Origin: a virus
Direction: 5' to 3' (one strand)
IMG/VR virus record: IMGVR_UViG_3300021403_000004
Location: 1-64,000 of that record
DNA length: 64,000 bases
In this document: one piece after another, positions 33,886 to 41,896 of the stretch
How positions within the stretch are numbered: the stretch's first letter is position 1
How the letters are laid out: each line of letters begins with the position of its first letter
Program-made: the position numbers and the translations under genes
The notes under the pieces: generated by a model
The model's input: the letters and a program-made list of their open reading frames with translations, nothing else
What the model was told of the DNA's origin: nothing
Database searches by the model: none

Positions 33886-34731
33886 GTGATCTGTACTGAT
33901 TGCGGTCGTGACAGGCCGCCGCGCCGCGGGCTGTGCGGTGCCTGCTACAAGCGCCGGAAGGAAGCTGGCACGCTTCCGCAAAAAGCCGTGCCTGACCGAA
34001 CGTGCACGGCAGCGGCTGGTGGGCAGTGCTCTGACGACTACATGGGTAAAGGGCTGTGCAAGAGGCATTATTACCGGCAGTATTTCCAGGGCACGACAGA
34101 ACTGACGACGCTGAAGACGGCGCCCGATGACGTGCGGTATTACGCAGGCGTTGACCGGCGCACGGCTGGGGAGTGCTGGCCCTGGACGGGAACGATTGTC
34201 AGCACGACTGGTTACGGGCAACTTCACTGGGATGGTCAGGGCGTCTCCGCGCACATTGCGGGCTGGGAGCTGGCCACCGGGCTGATCGCAGCCGGCTTCT
34301 GGATCGACCATGCCTGCCACAACCGGGATGGCTCGTGCAGGGGGCTGGCGTCCTGCCTGCACCGCAGGTGCCAGAACCCGCTGCACCTGGAAGCGGTAAC
34401 GCCAGGCGTCAACTTGGCCCGCAGCCCGCTGACGAAGATCAATCAGGGCTGGGTAGCCCGGGGCGCCAGCGAGGACGAATACACTGCACTGGCCAGCAGC
34501 TGGGCCACCTGGGCTAGCGGGAAGATCGATGACGAGGCGTTCACTGCCCTGGTCATCACGCACGCGAACGCCCGGATCATTCCCACGTGGCGCCCACCTG
34601 ACTGCCCGCTCGGGCACCGGCTGGCCGGGGCTAACAGGATCGTGCACCCAGAGCGGGGGACGACGGGCTGCCGCGAGTGCATGATGCGCACCAAGCGGTT
34701 CCGTGGCCACTGGCTGCTCCGTCAGGACTGA
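33886..34731 (+). CDS. HNH homing endonuclease with N-terminal zinc ribbons
   Basis: 281 residues from GTG 33886 (ATG 33868 also in frame). N-terminal Cys knuckles (VICTDCGRDRPPRRGLCGAC, GLCKRHYYRQ), the HNH core (WIDHACHNRDGSC...CQNPLHLEAVTPGVN), and a C-terminal zinc ribbon with CPLGH and CREC. TACTATACC immediately upstream of the GTG suggests a leaderless start. Inserted divergently beside the tail tube gene. Confidence 0.8.
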   Translation: MICTDCGRDRPPRRGLCGACYKRRKEAGTLPQKAVPDRTCTAAAGGQCSDDYMGKGLCKRHYYRQYFQGTTELTTLKTAPDDVRYYAGVDRRTAGECWPWTGTIVSTTGYGQLHWDGQGVSAHIAGWELATGLIAAGFWIDHACHNRDGSCRGLASCLHRRCQNPLHLEAVTPGVNLARSPLTKINQGWVARGASEDEYTALASSWATWASGKIDDEAFTALVITHANARIIPTWRPPDCPLGHRLAGANRIVHPERGTTGCRECMMRTKRFRGHWLLRQD

Positions 34732-34794
34732 GCGAGCCGGCTCCGGTCAGGGCCGCGGCATGTTACCGGCAGGGTACACCAGCTAGCCTGTTAA

Positions 34795-35097
34795 GTGTGC
34801 GATGAGCTGTGGCGGCCTGTCCCCGGCTACCAGGGATGGTATGAGGTCAGCAGCCATGGCCAGGTGTACTCACTGGCGCGGCCCTCCGCGCACGGCGGCT
34901 TGCTCGCGCCACAGGTTAACTCCGCCGGGTACCGGTTCGTGCGCCTGCATAAGTACGGCCGTGCCCGGGCGTTCACCGTCGCGCGCCTCGTGCTGGAGGC
35001 CTTCAGCGAACCAGGCCGCGGGCGCCGTGCCCGGCACGGCCCAGGCGGCAAGCTGGATGACTCATTCAGCAACCTGCGCTGGCGCTTACATTACTAG
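34795..35097 (+). CDS. NUMOD4/HNH-like endonuclease, degenerate core
   Basis: 100 residues. The N-terminus is a NUMOD4 motif (ELWRPVPGYQGWYEVSSHGQ then VYSLAR). The C-terminus ends in an altered HNH-type block (ARHGPGGKLDDSFSNLRW, where family members usually have HxDGNxxNNxxxNLRW). One histidine/asparagine set is missing, so it may be inactive. Confidence 0.7.
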   Translation: MCDELWRPVPGYQGWYEVSSHGQVYSLARPSAHGGLLAPQVNSAGYRFVRLHKYGRARAFTVARLVLEAFSEPGRGRRARHGPGGKLDDSFSNLRWRLHY

Positions 35098-35157
35098 AAC
35101 ATTTATTCGAAAAATATCTTCTTACCATCCGGAATAGACCTTGCCGTCATTGCGTTA

Positions 35158-35172
35158 TATACTGTAACAGAC
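35158..35172 (+). promoter_or_regulatory. start-associated motif TATACTGTAACAGAC with structured leader
   Basis: Lies in the AT-rich stretch 35098-35165, which is unlike the rest of the window. Downstream, GCGCAGC and GCTGCGC (about 35178-35214) can form a hairpin enclosing CCGG/CCGG before the DUF932 gene. Confidence 0.55.
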
Positions 35173-35240
35173 ACTTAGCGCAGCCGATCCGGGAAGCTCC
35201 GGGGCACGCTGCGCGGCACAGGAGAAAGAAGCGCTTGGCA

Positions 35241-36395
35241 ATGCCAGCAAACGTAGATGCCATGTTCTCCGTCCGCCAGGTGCCCTGGCACCGGGAGGGC
35301 ATCGTCACCGACGACTACCCGCAGACGTTCGCCGAGGCCCGGGCCCTGGCCGGGCTGGACTGGGACCCCGTCGCCTACCCGGTGACCAGCGAGCAGGTGA
35401 TGACCGCGGCCCAGTTCCGCGAGCGCGCCCGGGACCTCATCATGTCCCGCGGGGAGCTGAGCGCTGATGAACTGGCCAGCGACGTCACCAGCTTGTGGCT
35501 AGAATCCTTCCGGCGCCCTGTCAATGACGTGGTCGTGTTCGGCCCCCTGGTCGCCGAGATCGTGGACAGCGCCGCTGACGACAGTGACCAGTGGCGCCGG
35601 ATCGCCCGCAGCGACACCGGGGCCACGCTGTCATACCAGCGCGCTTCCTACAGGCTCATCCCGAACAGCGACTTCGGCGAGATCATCGACGCCGTCACCG
35701 GGTCTGACAGCACGGTCAAGCTGGAGACCGGGGGCTGCCTGGACGGCGGGCGCCGGGTCTGGATGCTGGCCCGGCTGGACGAGCCGCACCAGGTAACGGC
35801 CCGCGGGCGCATTGACGCGTCTTACAGCTTCCCGTACCTGGGCGTCACCAGTGACCACACCGGGAAGGCCAGCTGCGCGGCGCGGCTGACCGAGGTCAGG
35901 ATCGTGTGCGGGAACACCTACTCACTCGCTGAGGCCGAGGGCGAGCGCACCGGCGCGGTCTTCTCCTTCAGCCACCGCGGGGACTGGCGGGACCGGGTCA
36001 CCGAGGCTCGCGAGGCCCTGCAGTTCGCCCGCAACGAGGCGCGGGAGTACACCGAGGTGATGAGCGGGCTGCTCGGGATCGCGGTGACCCCGGCGCAGCA
36101 GCAGCTGTGGCTGCGCGAGTTCATCCCGGCCCCGCCGGACGGCATCGTCTCAGACCGGGTGATGGCCAACATCGAGACGGCGCGCGCGGCCGTGCTCGGC
36201 TTCCTGAACGGGCCGACCGTGGAAGGCGCTGGCATCGGCGGCACCGCGTACGGGCTGGTGCAGGCGGCTGGCGAGTACCTGGACTGGGCGCGGCGCGCGA
36301 ATTCCTGGGAGAGCCGGCTGAACCGCAACCTGCTCAAGGCCGAGCCGCTGAAGGCGAAGGCGGCAGCGCTGGCAAGGGAAGCGGCACTGGCGTGA
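35241..36395 (+). CDS. DUF932 / TIGR03299 phage-plasmid protein
   Basis: 384 residues. N-terminus MPANVDAMFSVRQVPWH, then FAEARALAGLDWDPV, YRLIPNSDFGEI, GGRRVWMLARLDEP, and RLTEVRIVCGNTYSLAEAEG, all landmarks of DUF932 proteins carried by phages and plasmids (role unknown, sometimes described as anti-restriction-like). A TTG at 35235 fits the AGGAG spacing better; ATG fits the family N-terminus. First gene of a plus-strand run. Confidence 0.8.
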   Translation: MPANVDAMFSVRQVPWHREGIVTDDYPQTFAEARALAGLDWDPVAYPVTSEQVMTAAQFRERARDLIMSRGELSADELASDVTSLWLESFRRPVNDVVVFGPLVAEIVDSAADDSDQWRRIARSDTGATLSYQRASYRLIPNSDFGEIIDAVTGSDSTVKLETGGCLDGGRRVWMLARLDEPHQVTARGRIDASYSFPYLGVTSDHTGKASCAARLTEVRIVCGNTYSLAEAEGERTGAVFSFSHRGDWRDRVTEAREALQFARNEAREYTEVMSGLLGIAVTPAQQQLWLREFIPAPPDGIVSDRVMANIETARAAVLGFLNGPTVEGAGIGGTAYGLVQAAGEYLDWARRANSWESRLNRNLLKAEPLKAKAAALAREAALA

Positions 36396-36580
36396 ACACC
36401 TGGAAAGCTTACGGGACAGGCGCACACGACCTGATGAAGCTGGAGGTGAACCACGAGCCGGGCACAGTCACGGCCCGCGTCTTCATCATCGGCTCCCAGG
36501 GCGGCACGCATGGCGCCATCGAGGTGCGCATGACGGACCTGCTCCGGCTCCTGGCGGGACTGACGGCCAGCAGGTCCTGA
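36392..36580 (+). CDS. 62-residue hypothetical protein
   Basis: GTG overlaps the DUF932 stop (GTGA). Reads MNTWKAYGTGAHDLMKLEVN then VTARVFIIGSQGG and MTDLLRLLAGL. Unrecognised; likely translated by coupling. Confidence 0.55.
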   Translation: MNTWKAYGTGAHDLMKLEVNHEPGTVTARVFIIGSQGGTHGAIEVRMTDLLRLLAGLTASRS

Positions 36581-36599
36581 GCGGAAAGAAAGAGAAGGC

Positions 36600-37178
36600 A
36601 TGGGAACACGAGGATTCATCACCTTCGCCGTGAACGACGAGGAGAAGACGGCCTACAACCACTGGGACAGCTACCCTGATGGCCTGGGCCTGGCGGTGCT
36701 AGGGTGGCTGCGGGAAGCGGCCAAGGACCCGGCGGCCTTGCGCCAGCAGGCAGCTGCCCTGCAGGTCGCCAGCCCGGGCAGCGCGCCCACAGACGAAGAC
36801 GTCGCCCGGCTCGCCGGCTTCGCGGACCAGGGCGTGGGCACCGGGAGCCTGCGCGACTGGTACGTCCTGCTGCGCGCCACGCAAGGGGAGCCGGGCCTGA
36901 TGCTGGCAGCGGGGGTCATTGAGGACGCCCGCGACTTCCCGCTGGACTCGCTGTTCGCTGAGTGGGGCTACGTCATCGACCTCGACGGAGACGGCCTGTT
37001 CGAGGTGTACCGGGGCTTCCAGAAGCAGCCGCACGACCTGGGCCGGTTCGCTAGCCGTAGCGAGCCAGGCGGCAACCACGGGTACTACCCGTGCGCCCGC
37101 ACGGCACGCTGGCCGCTGGCGGCACTGCCGGGCAACGAGGAGTTCCTGGCGCAGCTCCGGGAAGACGACGATGAGTAA
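36600..37178 (+). CDS. conserved phage protein (YNHWDSYPDGLG family)
   Basis: 192 residues. GFITFAVNDEEKTAYNHWDS then YPDGLGLAVLGWLR is a recurring N-terminus in actinophage proteins. The rest is acidic and ends YVIDLDGDGLFEVYRGFQKQ. No enzymatic motif recognised. Confidence 0.65.
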   Translation: MGTRGFITFAVNDEEKTAYNHWDSYPDGLGLAVLGWLREAAKDPAALRQQAAALQVASPGSAPTDEDVARLAGFADQGVGTGSLRDWYVLLRATQGEPGLMLAAGVIEDARDFPLDSLFAEWGYVIDLDGDGLFEVYRGFQKQPHDLGRFASRSEPGGNHGYYPCARTARWPLAALPGNEEFLAQLREDDDE

Positions 37179-37189
37179 CCTTGCGGCCC

Positions 37190-37850
37190 GTGACCACTAG
37201 CCAGCCAACCACGCCATGCCGCCGTGAACCCGCAGCCAATGACCGTTAGCCAGCCAACGACGCCATGCCGCCACTCAGTGTCAGCCAGCCAACGTACCGG
37301 TGCCGGCAGCCAAGGAGCAACTAGCCAGTCATGAACCCGCAGCCAGGGGGCGTTAGCCAGCCAGGACAAAAATGCAGCCCTTGAACGTGTGCCAGCCATC
37401 GGGATCATGAGCTAGCCCGCAGTAAACGCGCAGCCATGGAACGCCTGCCTGCCATGATGATGATGATGATGATGATGATGCACATGACCACCAGTCAGCC
37501 ACACTAGACGAGCAGCCATCGGACGCTTGCCAGCCATCATGATGATGCACACGACCTGCAGCCAGGGGGCATTAGCCAGCCACGGTACATCAGCCCTGAG
37601 TGACGGTCAGCCAACGATGCGGAGCCGCAGCCAGGATATACGAGCCAGCCATCATCCCGCAGCCAGGGCATGCAGCCATACGACCTGAGCCAGCCAGCGT
37701 GCCGGTGTCCTGCAGCCACGGGTTTACAGCCAGCCAAGGTACGCGTGCCCCGCGCGGCCAGCAGAACTCAGCCAACCATGCAGCCAAGACGAAGTGGCCA
37801 GCCAGCAGCCTCCTGGCACGCGCGGCGAAGTAGCCAGCCCGTGCCCCGAT
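37190..37850 (+). repeat. AGCC-box array, long
   Basis: The 37179-37888 gap has no gene. It carries many AGCC / AGCCAGCC boxes separated by about 10 nt, plus a (GAT)n microsatellite at about 37453-37480. It ends before the TATACT motif at 37855. Confidence 0.8.
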
Positions 37851-37854
37851 GAGT

Positions 37855-37869
37855 TATACTGCATCAGAC
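37855..37869 (+). promoter_or_regulatory. start-associated motif TATACTGCATCAGAC
   Basis: 20 nt before the ATG at 37889, with AAAGGAC in between. Confidence 0.5.
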
Positions 37870-37888
37870 ACCAAGAAAGGACGAGGCC

Positions 37889-38137
37889 ATGACAACGCGA
37901 TGGCCTGACGGCTTCAAGCCCCAGTACTGGTCGGGTGACCGCTGGGTGCAGGAGGAGCGCGCCACGCTGCCCGGTGGCATCACGGCGGCGGAACTGCCGG
38001 CGTTCCTGGCAAGCGAGGGCATCCCGGGCACCGCGGAGCTCACTGCCATCACGGAATACGACGAGGACGGCCCCGTCGTGCAGCTCCGGTGGCTCACCGG
38101 CGTCCCGGAAGAGAAGGCAGGAGGGGACAGGGCATGA
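37889..38137 (+). CDS. 82-residue hypothetical protein
   Basis: MTTRWPDGFKPQYWSGDRWV at the start, acidic and beta-rich. Unrecognised. Its TGA overlaps the next ATG, starting a three-gene coupled operon. Confidence 0.55.
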   Translation: MTTRWPDGFKPQYWSGDRWVQEERATLPGGITAAELPAFLASEGIPGTAELTAITEYDEDGPVVQLRWLTGVPEEKAGGDRA

Positions 38138-38352
38138 TCGTCCACCGTGGCCTGAAGCACGTAAGCGCCACCGGCTCCACGCTCGGGTTCTCGCTAGAGG
38201 ACAACCTGCACGTGCGCCTGGAAGGCAAGGAAGTCCAGCGGGTGCTTGACGAGATCGCCTGGTCCGCACCGGAACTGCTGCACATGGCCCTGGAGCGGCG
38301 CCAGGTCCGGCTCATCACTGAGGCAGTCAGGAACGAGGAGGGCGCGGCATGA
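38134..38352 (+). CDS. 72-residue hypothetical protein
   Basis: ATGA overlaps on both sides. Reads MIVHRGLKHVSATGSTLGFS and ELLHMALERRQVRLITEAVR. No family recognised. Confidence 0.55.
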   Translation: MIVHRGLKHVSATGSTLGFSLEDNLHVRLEGKEVQRVLDEIAWSAPELLHMALERRQVRLITEAVRNEEGAA

Positions 38353-39281
38353 CGCACTTCATCGTGCTGGCCTGCCTGGAAGACCCTGGCCAGCTGAGCG
38401 AGATGCTCGCGCCGTACGACGAGAACAGGGAAGCAGCGCCATACCGCAGCTATGAAGACGGCCTGCCCGAGGAGCACTGGGCCGTGAAGAGCCTGCGCGC
38501 TGAGGGCAAGCTCCCAGACGGCCCGCTGACCTGGCAGCAGGTCGCGGACGCGGTCAATGTCGCGTACTGCCAGGGTGCCGACGATGAAGGCGACCATCTG
38601 TTCCTTGATGAGGACACCGACCGGGCCTACATGATGTCCACGCGCAACCAGCAGTCCAAGTGGGACTGGTACACCGTCGGCGGCCGGTGGGGCGGTTCCC
38701 TGCGCTACAAGCCCGGGCACGCTGGCGAAGTCCTGATGCCAGAGCAGTCGTGGAGCTCACCGGAGAAGTTCCCGTTCTTCGGCTGCGATGGCGGCCCCAA
38801 GCGCGCGCTGGACCTGGAGAAGGTGCGCCAGGATGCGGAAGACGAGGCCAGGACGCTGTACCGCGAGTACCAGGGCCTGGTGGCAGGACTGCCAGAAGCG
38901 GTCCCGTTCAGCGTCTTCGCCGGCATGGTCAGCGAGGGCAGCGGCTACACCATCGAGCGCGCGCGGCAGGAGTACCACAGCCAGCTGCGGGTGGCACGAC
39001 TCAATGCGGAGGGCAGCCCGTTCCGGTGGTCCAGCAAGGACGTGCTGGAGGTGTTCTCCGTCAGCGAGGACGAGCACGCACGGCGGCAGCGGGACCAGGC
39101 CGTGCCCGGCTACGCGCTGCTCACGACCGACGGCGAGTGGATGGCGCCAGGCACGATGGGCTGGTTCGGCATGAGTGACGACGGCCCGGACGACCGGGCT
39201 GCCTACCTGCGCGCGGCCAACGCCTACGTGGACAGCCTGCCCGATGACGCGTGGCTGGTCGTGGTGGACTGCCACATCTAG
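38349..39281 (+). CDS. conserved phage protein (WDWYTVGGRWGG family)
   Basis: 310 residues. The block QQSKWDWYTVGGRWGG (about residues 100-115) is a well-known feature of otherwise uncharacterised phage proteins. The acidic N-terminus and a C-terminal WLVVVDCHI complete it. Coupled by ATGA to the preceding gene. Confidence 0.65.
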   Translation: MTHFIVLACLEDPGQLSEMLAPYDENREAAPYRSYEDGLPEEHWAVKSLRAEGKLPDGPLTWQQVADAVNVAYCQGADDEGDHLFLDEDTDRAYMMSTRNQQSKWDWYTVGGRWGGSLRYKPGHAGEVLMPEQSWSSPEKFPFFGCDGGPKRALDLEKVRQDAEDEARTLYREYQGLVAGLPEAVPFSVFAGMVSEGSGYTIERARQEYHSQLRVARLNAEGSPFRWSSKDVLEVFSVSEDEHARRQRDQAVPGYALLTTDGEWMAPGTMGWFGMSDDGPDDRAAYLRAANAYVDSLPDDAWLVVVDCHI

Positions 39282-39289
39282 CCAGCAGG

Positions 39290-39530
39290 AGAACGTGCCG
39301 CCATGACCGTGAAGCCAGCCCCCATGATGCTGAAACCAGTCATCATCCCGCAGCCAGAGCATATGAGCCAGCCAAGATCGCGCAGCCAGATCCGTTCAGC
39401 CAGCCACGATAGGCGAGCATCCTGCAACACGGCCAGTCCATGGGAGCCAGCCGAGATAGTCCAGCCCGCAACGCAGCCAGAGCACGCGAGCCAGCCACTA
39501 TGCCACAGCCCGACGGCTACAGCCAGCCCC
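39290..39530 (+). repeat. AGCC-box array
   Basis: Non-coding; AGCCAGCC doublets alternating with single AGCC boxes and ending at the 30-bp element. Confidence 0.75.
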
Positions 39531-39536
39531 ACTTCA

Positions 39537-39566
39537 ATGCCTGCGCAGAGGCAAGAGAACTGCGAC
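39537..39566 (+). repeat. 30-bp dispersed element, copy 5
   Basis: Perfect plus-strand copy, outside any gene. With copy 6 (40755-40784), in the same orientation, it brackets the whole RNA island. Confidence 0.9.
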
Positions 39567-39590
39567 CCGCTACCATCATGACCAGCCCCC

Positions 39591-39705
39591 GCCAGCCGGG
39601 GCTTACAACCTTTCTCCCCGGTTACAACAGCCCGCCTGCTTCGGGCGTGAGACCGTGCATGGCGCTTCACGCGGAAGGCGAGATCTGGCGGGGGCTCTCC
39701 CGGGC
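39591..39705 (+). ncRNA. structured RNA, type B, copy 1
   Basis: GGTTACAACAGCCCGCCTGC (39620-39639) and GCGGAAGGCGAGATC (from 39671) match the element at 40282-40405. Inner helices GCGTGA/TCACGC and GCCT/AGGC are supported by compensatory differences with the other copy. No ORF. Confidence 0.5.
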
Positions 39706-39734
39706 GCAGGCCCTGCAGTCACTGACATCCAATG

Positions 39735-39895
39735 GACTTGAGCCAGCCAGGGTAGATGTGCAGCCTCAACACCTGAGCCAGCCAATGGAGTACAGTCAAC
39801 GCACCTGAGCCAGCCAGTGAAGTACAGCCATGGCAGGTCAGCCAGCCAAGGTAAATGTGCAGCCAGAGCATGCTAGCCAGCCGAGGCCAAGATGC
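39735..39895 (+). repeat. AGCC-box array
   Basis: About 160 bp of AGCC/AGCCAGCC boxes between the first type B element and the first tRNA-shaped element. Confidence 0.75.
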
Positions 39896-39925
39896 AGCCT
39901 CACGATAACTGAATAAGGAGAACAA

Positions 39926-40089
39926 GGGCAGGCCAGGAATTGTCCGGCGTTCGGGGAGCGGAATCACACAGCAACATTCATGTGATCCTCGCCGCTCCTG
40001 TCACCGGGCAGGCAAGGCGCACGCCAGGGAAGGGCCTTACACTACAATCTCTTCCCGTGCCTTCAGGAGTTCGATCCTCCTGCTGTCCA
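39926..40089 (+). ncRNA. tRNA-shaped structured RNA, copy 1
   Basis: Closed by GGGCAG with CTGTCC. A long arm takes the D-arm place (TGTCCGG 39941-39947 with CCGGGCA 40004-40010; GGAGCGG 39955-39961 with CCGCTCC 39992-39998). A second arm has AAGGC/GCCTT and GGGAAG/CTTCCC. Then a canonical T-arm, AGGAG TTCGATC CTCCT. Preceded by ACTGAATAAG. Confidence 0.6.
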
Positions 40090-40116
40090 CGCAAGACAAC
40101 TGAATAAGGGGAACAA

Positions 40117-40281
40117 GGGCAGGCCAGGAATTGCCCGGCGTTCGGGGAGCAGGCTTATTGGAGAAATCCAGTCTCAGCTCTCTGCTCCTGTCACCGGGCA
40201 GGCAAGGCGCACGCCAGGGAAGGCTTCTAATTAGCAGGATGCTTTTCCGTGCCTTCAGGAGTTCGACTCTCCTGCTGCCCA
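40117..40281 (+). ncRNA. tRNA-shaped structured RNA, copy 2
   Basis: Same plan as copy 1. The inner helix changes to GGAGCAG/CTGCTCC (compensatory) and the closing pair becomes GGGCAG/CTGCCC. T-arm AGGAG TTCGACT CTCCT. The apical loop carries a TGGA-GAAA-TCCA hairpin. Confidence 0.6.
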
Positions 40282-40405
40282 CGAGGCCCTCGCCGGCCGG
40301 ACCTCCACGGTTAGGCAACTGCCGGTTACAATAGCCGCCTGCATCGGGTGCGTCAACTGACATGCACGAGCGCACGGAAGGCGGATACGGCGAGGGCGCT
40401 CACCA
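40282..40405 (+). ncRNA. structured RNA, type B, copy 2
   Basis: CCCTCGCC (40287-40294) pairs with GGCGAGGG (40390-40397). CCGCCT/AGGCGG and GTGCG/CGCAC lie within. GGTTACAATAGCCGCCTGC matches copy 1. Followed by ACTGAATAAG. Confidence 0.5.
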
Positions 40406-40481
40406 CTGAATAAGCACGTGCCGCCAGAAGACCTCGGCCAGCCAGCGGGATCGTGAAGCATAAACTGAATAAAAGAAACAA

Positions 40482-40631
40482 GGGCAGGCCAGGAATTGCC
40501 CGGCGCTCGGGGAGCGGAGAAATGTGTACTTCACGCTTCACCACCGCTCCTGTCACCGGGCAGGCACGGCGCATGGCAGAGAAGACCCTTTTTCTTCTCG
40601 CGCTTCGGAAGTTCAAGTCTCCCGCTGCCCA
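40482..40631 (+). ncRNA. tRNA-shaped structured RNA, copy 3
   Basis: Shorter (150 nt). Keeps TGCCCGG/CCGGGCA and GGAGCGG/CCGCTCC, and has a perfect GAGAAGA/TCTTCTC arm with a 7-nt loop. T-arm is imperfect (GGAAG TTCAAGT CTCCC). Closing GGGCAG/CTGCCC kept. Confidence 0.55.
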
Positions 40632-40639
40632 CGCGCGAC

Positions 40640-40870
40640 AACGTCATCCAGCCGCCAGCGCTCTTAAGCCCGCCAAAGTAGACCTGCAGCCAGCAGATCC
40701 CAGCCATCGGACCCCAGCCAGCCATCGTTCTCCAGCCAGCGCTTGGCCTTGGCAATGCCTGCGCAGAGGCAAGAGAACTGCGACAGCCAGCGCATGTGAA
40801 TCCGCCAAGATCGCACAGCCAGATAACCTCAGCCAGCCATCGTTCTTCAGCCAATGAACCCGGGCCAGCC
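40640..40870 (+). repeat. AGCC-box array
   Basis: Non-coding; contains the plus-strand 30-bp element at 40755-40784. Confidence 0.7.
40755..40784 (+). repeat. 30-bp dispersed element, copy 6
   Basis: Perfect plus-strand copy, direct repeat of copy 5. Confidence 0.9.
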
Positions 40871-40889
40871 AAGGGAAAGGACAGTACCC

Positions 40890-41432
40890 ATGACAACGAA
40901 GGTAAAGGCCGAAGCCGCTAACGACCGCGCCCGCCGGCTATGGGACGGGGACGCGCACAGCACGGCGCAGGCGCTGCTCAAGGAGCTGATGGACGACCCG
41001 TCGCCCCAGGAGGCCATCCTGGTGCTGCTGCCGTGGATCACCGACCGGGTCCGGGCGGCCATTCGCACCGACGTGCGGGCAGCGGAGGAGAGCGCCTTCA
41101 CTAACCCGTCCGGCCGGCCCGACCGGGTCGCCCAGCACATCCGCTCGCAATCGGGCGCGCTGCCCGCGCTGGACAACCTGGAGATGCTGCTGTCGCTGCC
41201 GGTCCTGGTGCCCGTCGCGGGCAGCGTGACGCAGTCAGTCCTGTGGAAGGACATGACCATCGCGGATCACCAAGCCAGAATCGGCATGATCAGCAAGCCC
41301 CTGGCCGCCATTAACGCGGCCATAAGCCGCCATCGGTGGTCTATCGCCGAGATAAAGAAGCACAAGGTGGAGTGCCTCGGGCAGATTGACCTCGCCGTGC
41401 TCCGGGCTGAGATGCTCAGCTCCCGGGCGTAA
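40890..41432 (+). CDS. 180-residue hypothetical phage protein
   Basis: Start at 40890 after AAAGGAC; an upstream in-frame start (40854) lies in the repeat array. Helical, acidic (ALLKELMDDPSPQEAILVLL, RRLWDGDAHS). No family recognised. Confidence 0.6.
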   Translation: MTTKVKAEAANDRARRLWDGDAHSTAQALLKELMDDPSPQEAILVLLPWITDRVRAAIRTDVRAAEESAFTNPSGRPDRVAQHIRSQSGALPALDNLEMLLSLPVLVPVAGSVTQSVLWKDMTIADHQARIGMISKPLAAINAAISRHRWSIAEIKKHKVECLGQIDLAVLRAEMLSSRA

Positions 41433-41434
41433 TA

Positions 41435-41880
41435 CCGCCGCAGAACCTCAGCCAGCTATCGCAGGACAGCGAACTTGCCGCCAAGAGACCCTAGCCAGCC
41501 CTGGTTCCCCAGCCGGGAGCTTTTGCAGCCAAGCTACTACAGCCAGCCAACGACCTGCAGCCAAACTACCAGAGCCAGCCAAGGTACCGCAGCCTAGGGA
41601 GATCAGCCAGCCACTGAAGGCCTGCAGCCAAACTACCGGAGCCAGCCAATGCCGTGCAGCCAAGCTACTGGAGCCAGCCAACGATCTTCAGCCAACCTAC
41701 CGGAGTCAGCCAAGGACCTGCAGCCGATGATCATCAGCCAAGCTACTACAGCCAGCCAACGACCTGCAGCCAAGGATCGACAGCCAGCCAATGTTCTTGT
41801 GCAGCCATGTACTGACAGCCAGCCACGGAGCCGGTGGCACATGCAGCCAAGGTTTGTGGGCCAGCCAAAGAAGAACAGAA
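41435..41880 (+). repeat. AGCC-box array, best-ordered copy
   Basis: From 41527 to 41822 nearly every AGCC is followed by exactly 10 nt before the next AGCC, with single and doublet boxes alternating (AGCC-N10-AGCCAGCC-N10), a 32-nt unit repeated about nine times. Spacer sequences also recur (AAGCTACTAC, AACGACCTGC). No ORF. Confidence 0.9.
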
Positions 41881-41896
41881 GGGAAAACAAAAGAAA

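Noticed and set aside
40006-40089. Ordinary class II tRNA at the 3' part of the first RNA element
   Set aside because: The acceptor and T-arm fit, but no D-arm or anticodon arm of normal form can be drawn, and the larger fold is conserved in all three copies.
39926-40631. Group I introns in tRNA genes
   Set aside because: Elements are too short and lack recognisable P, Q, R, S core sequences.
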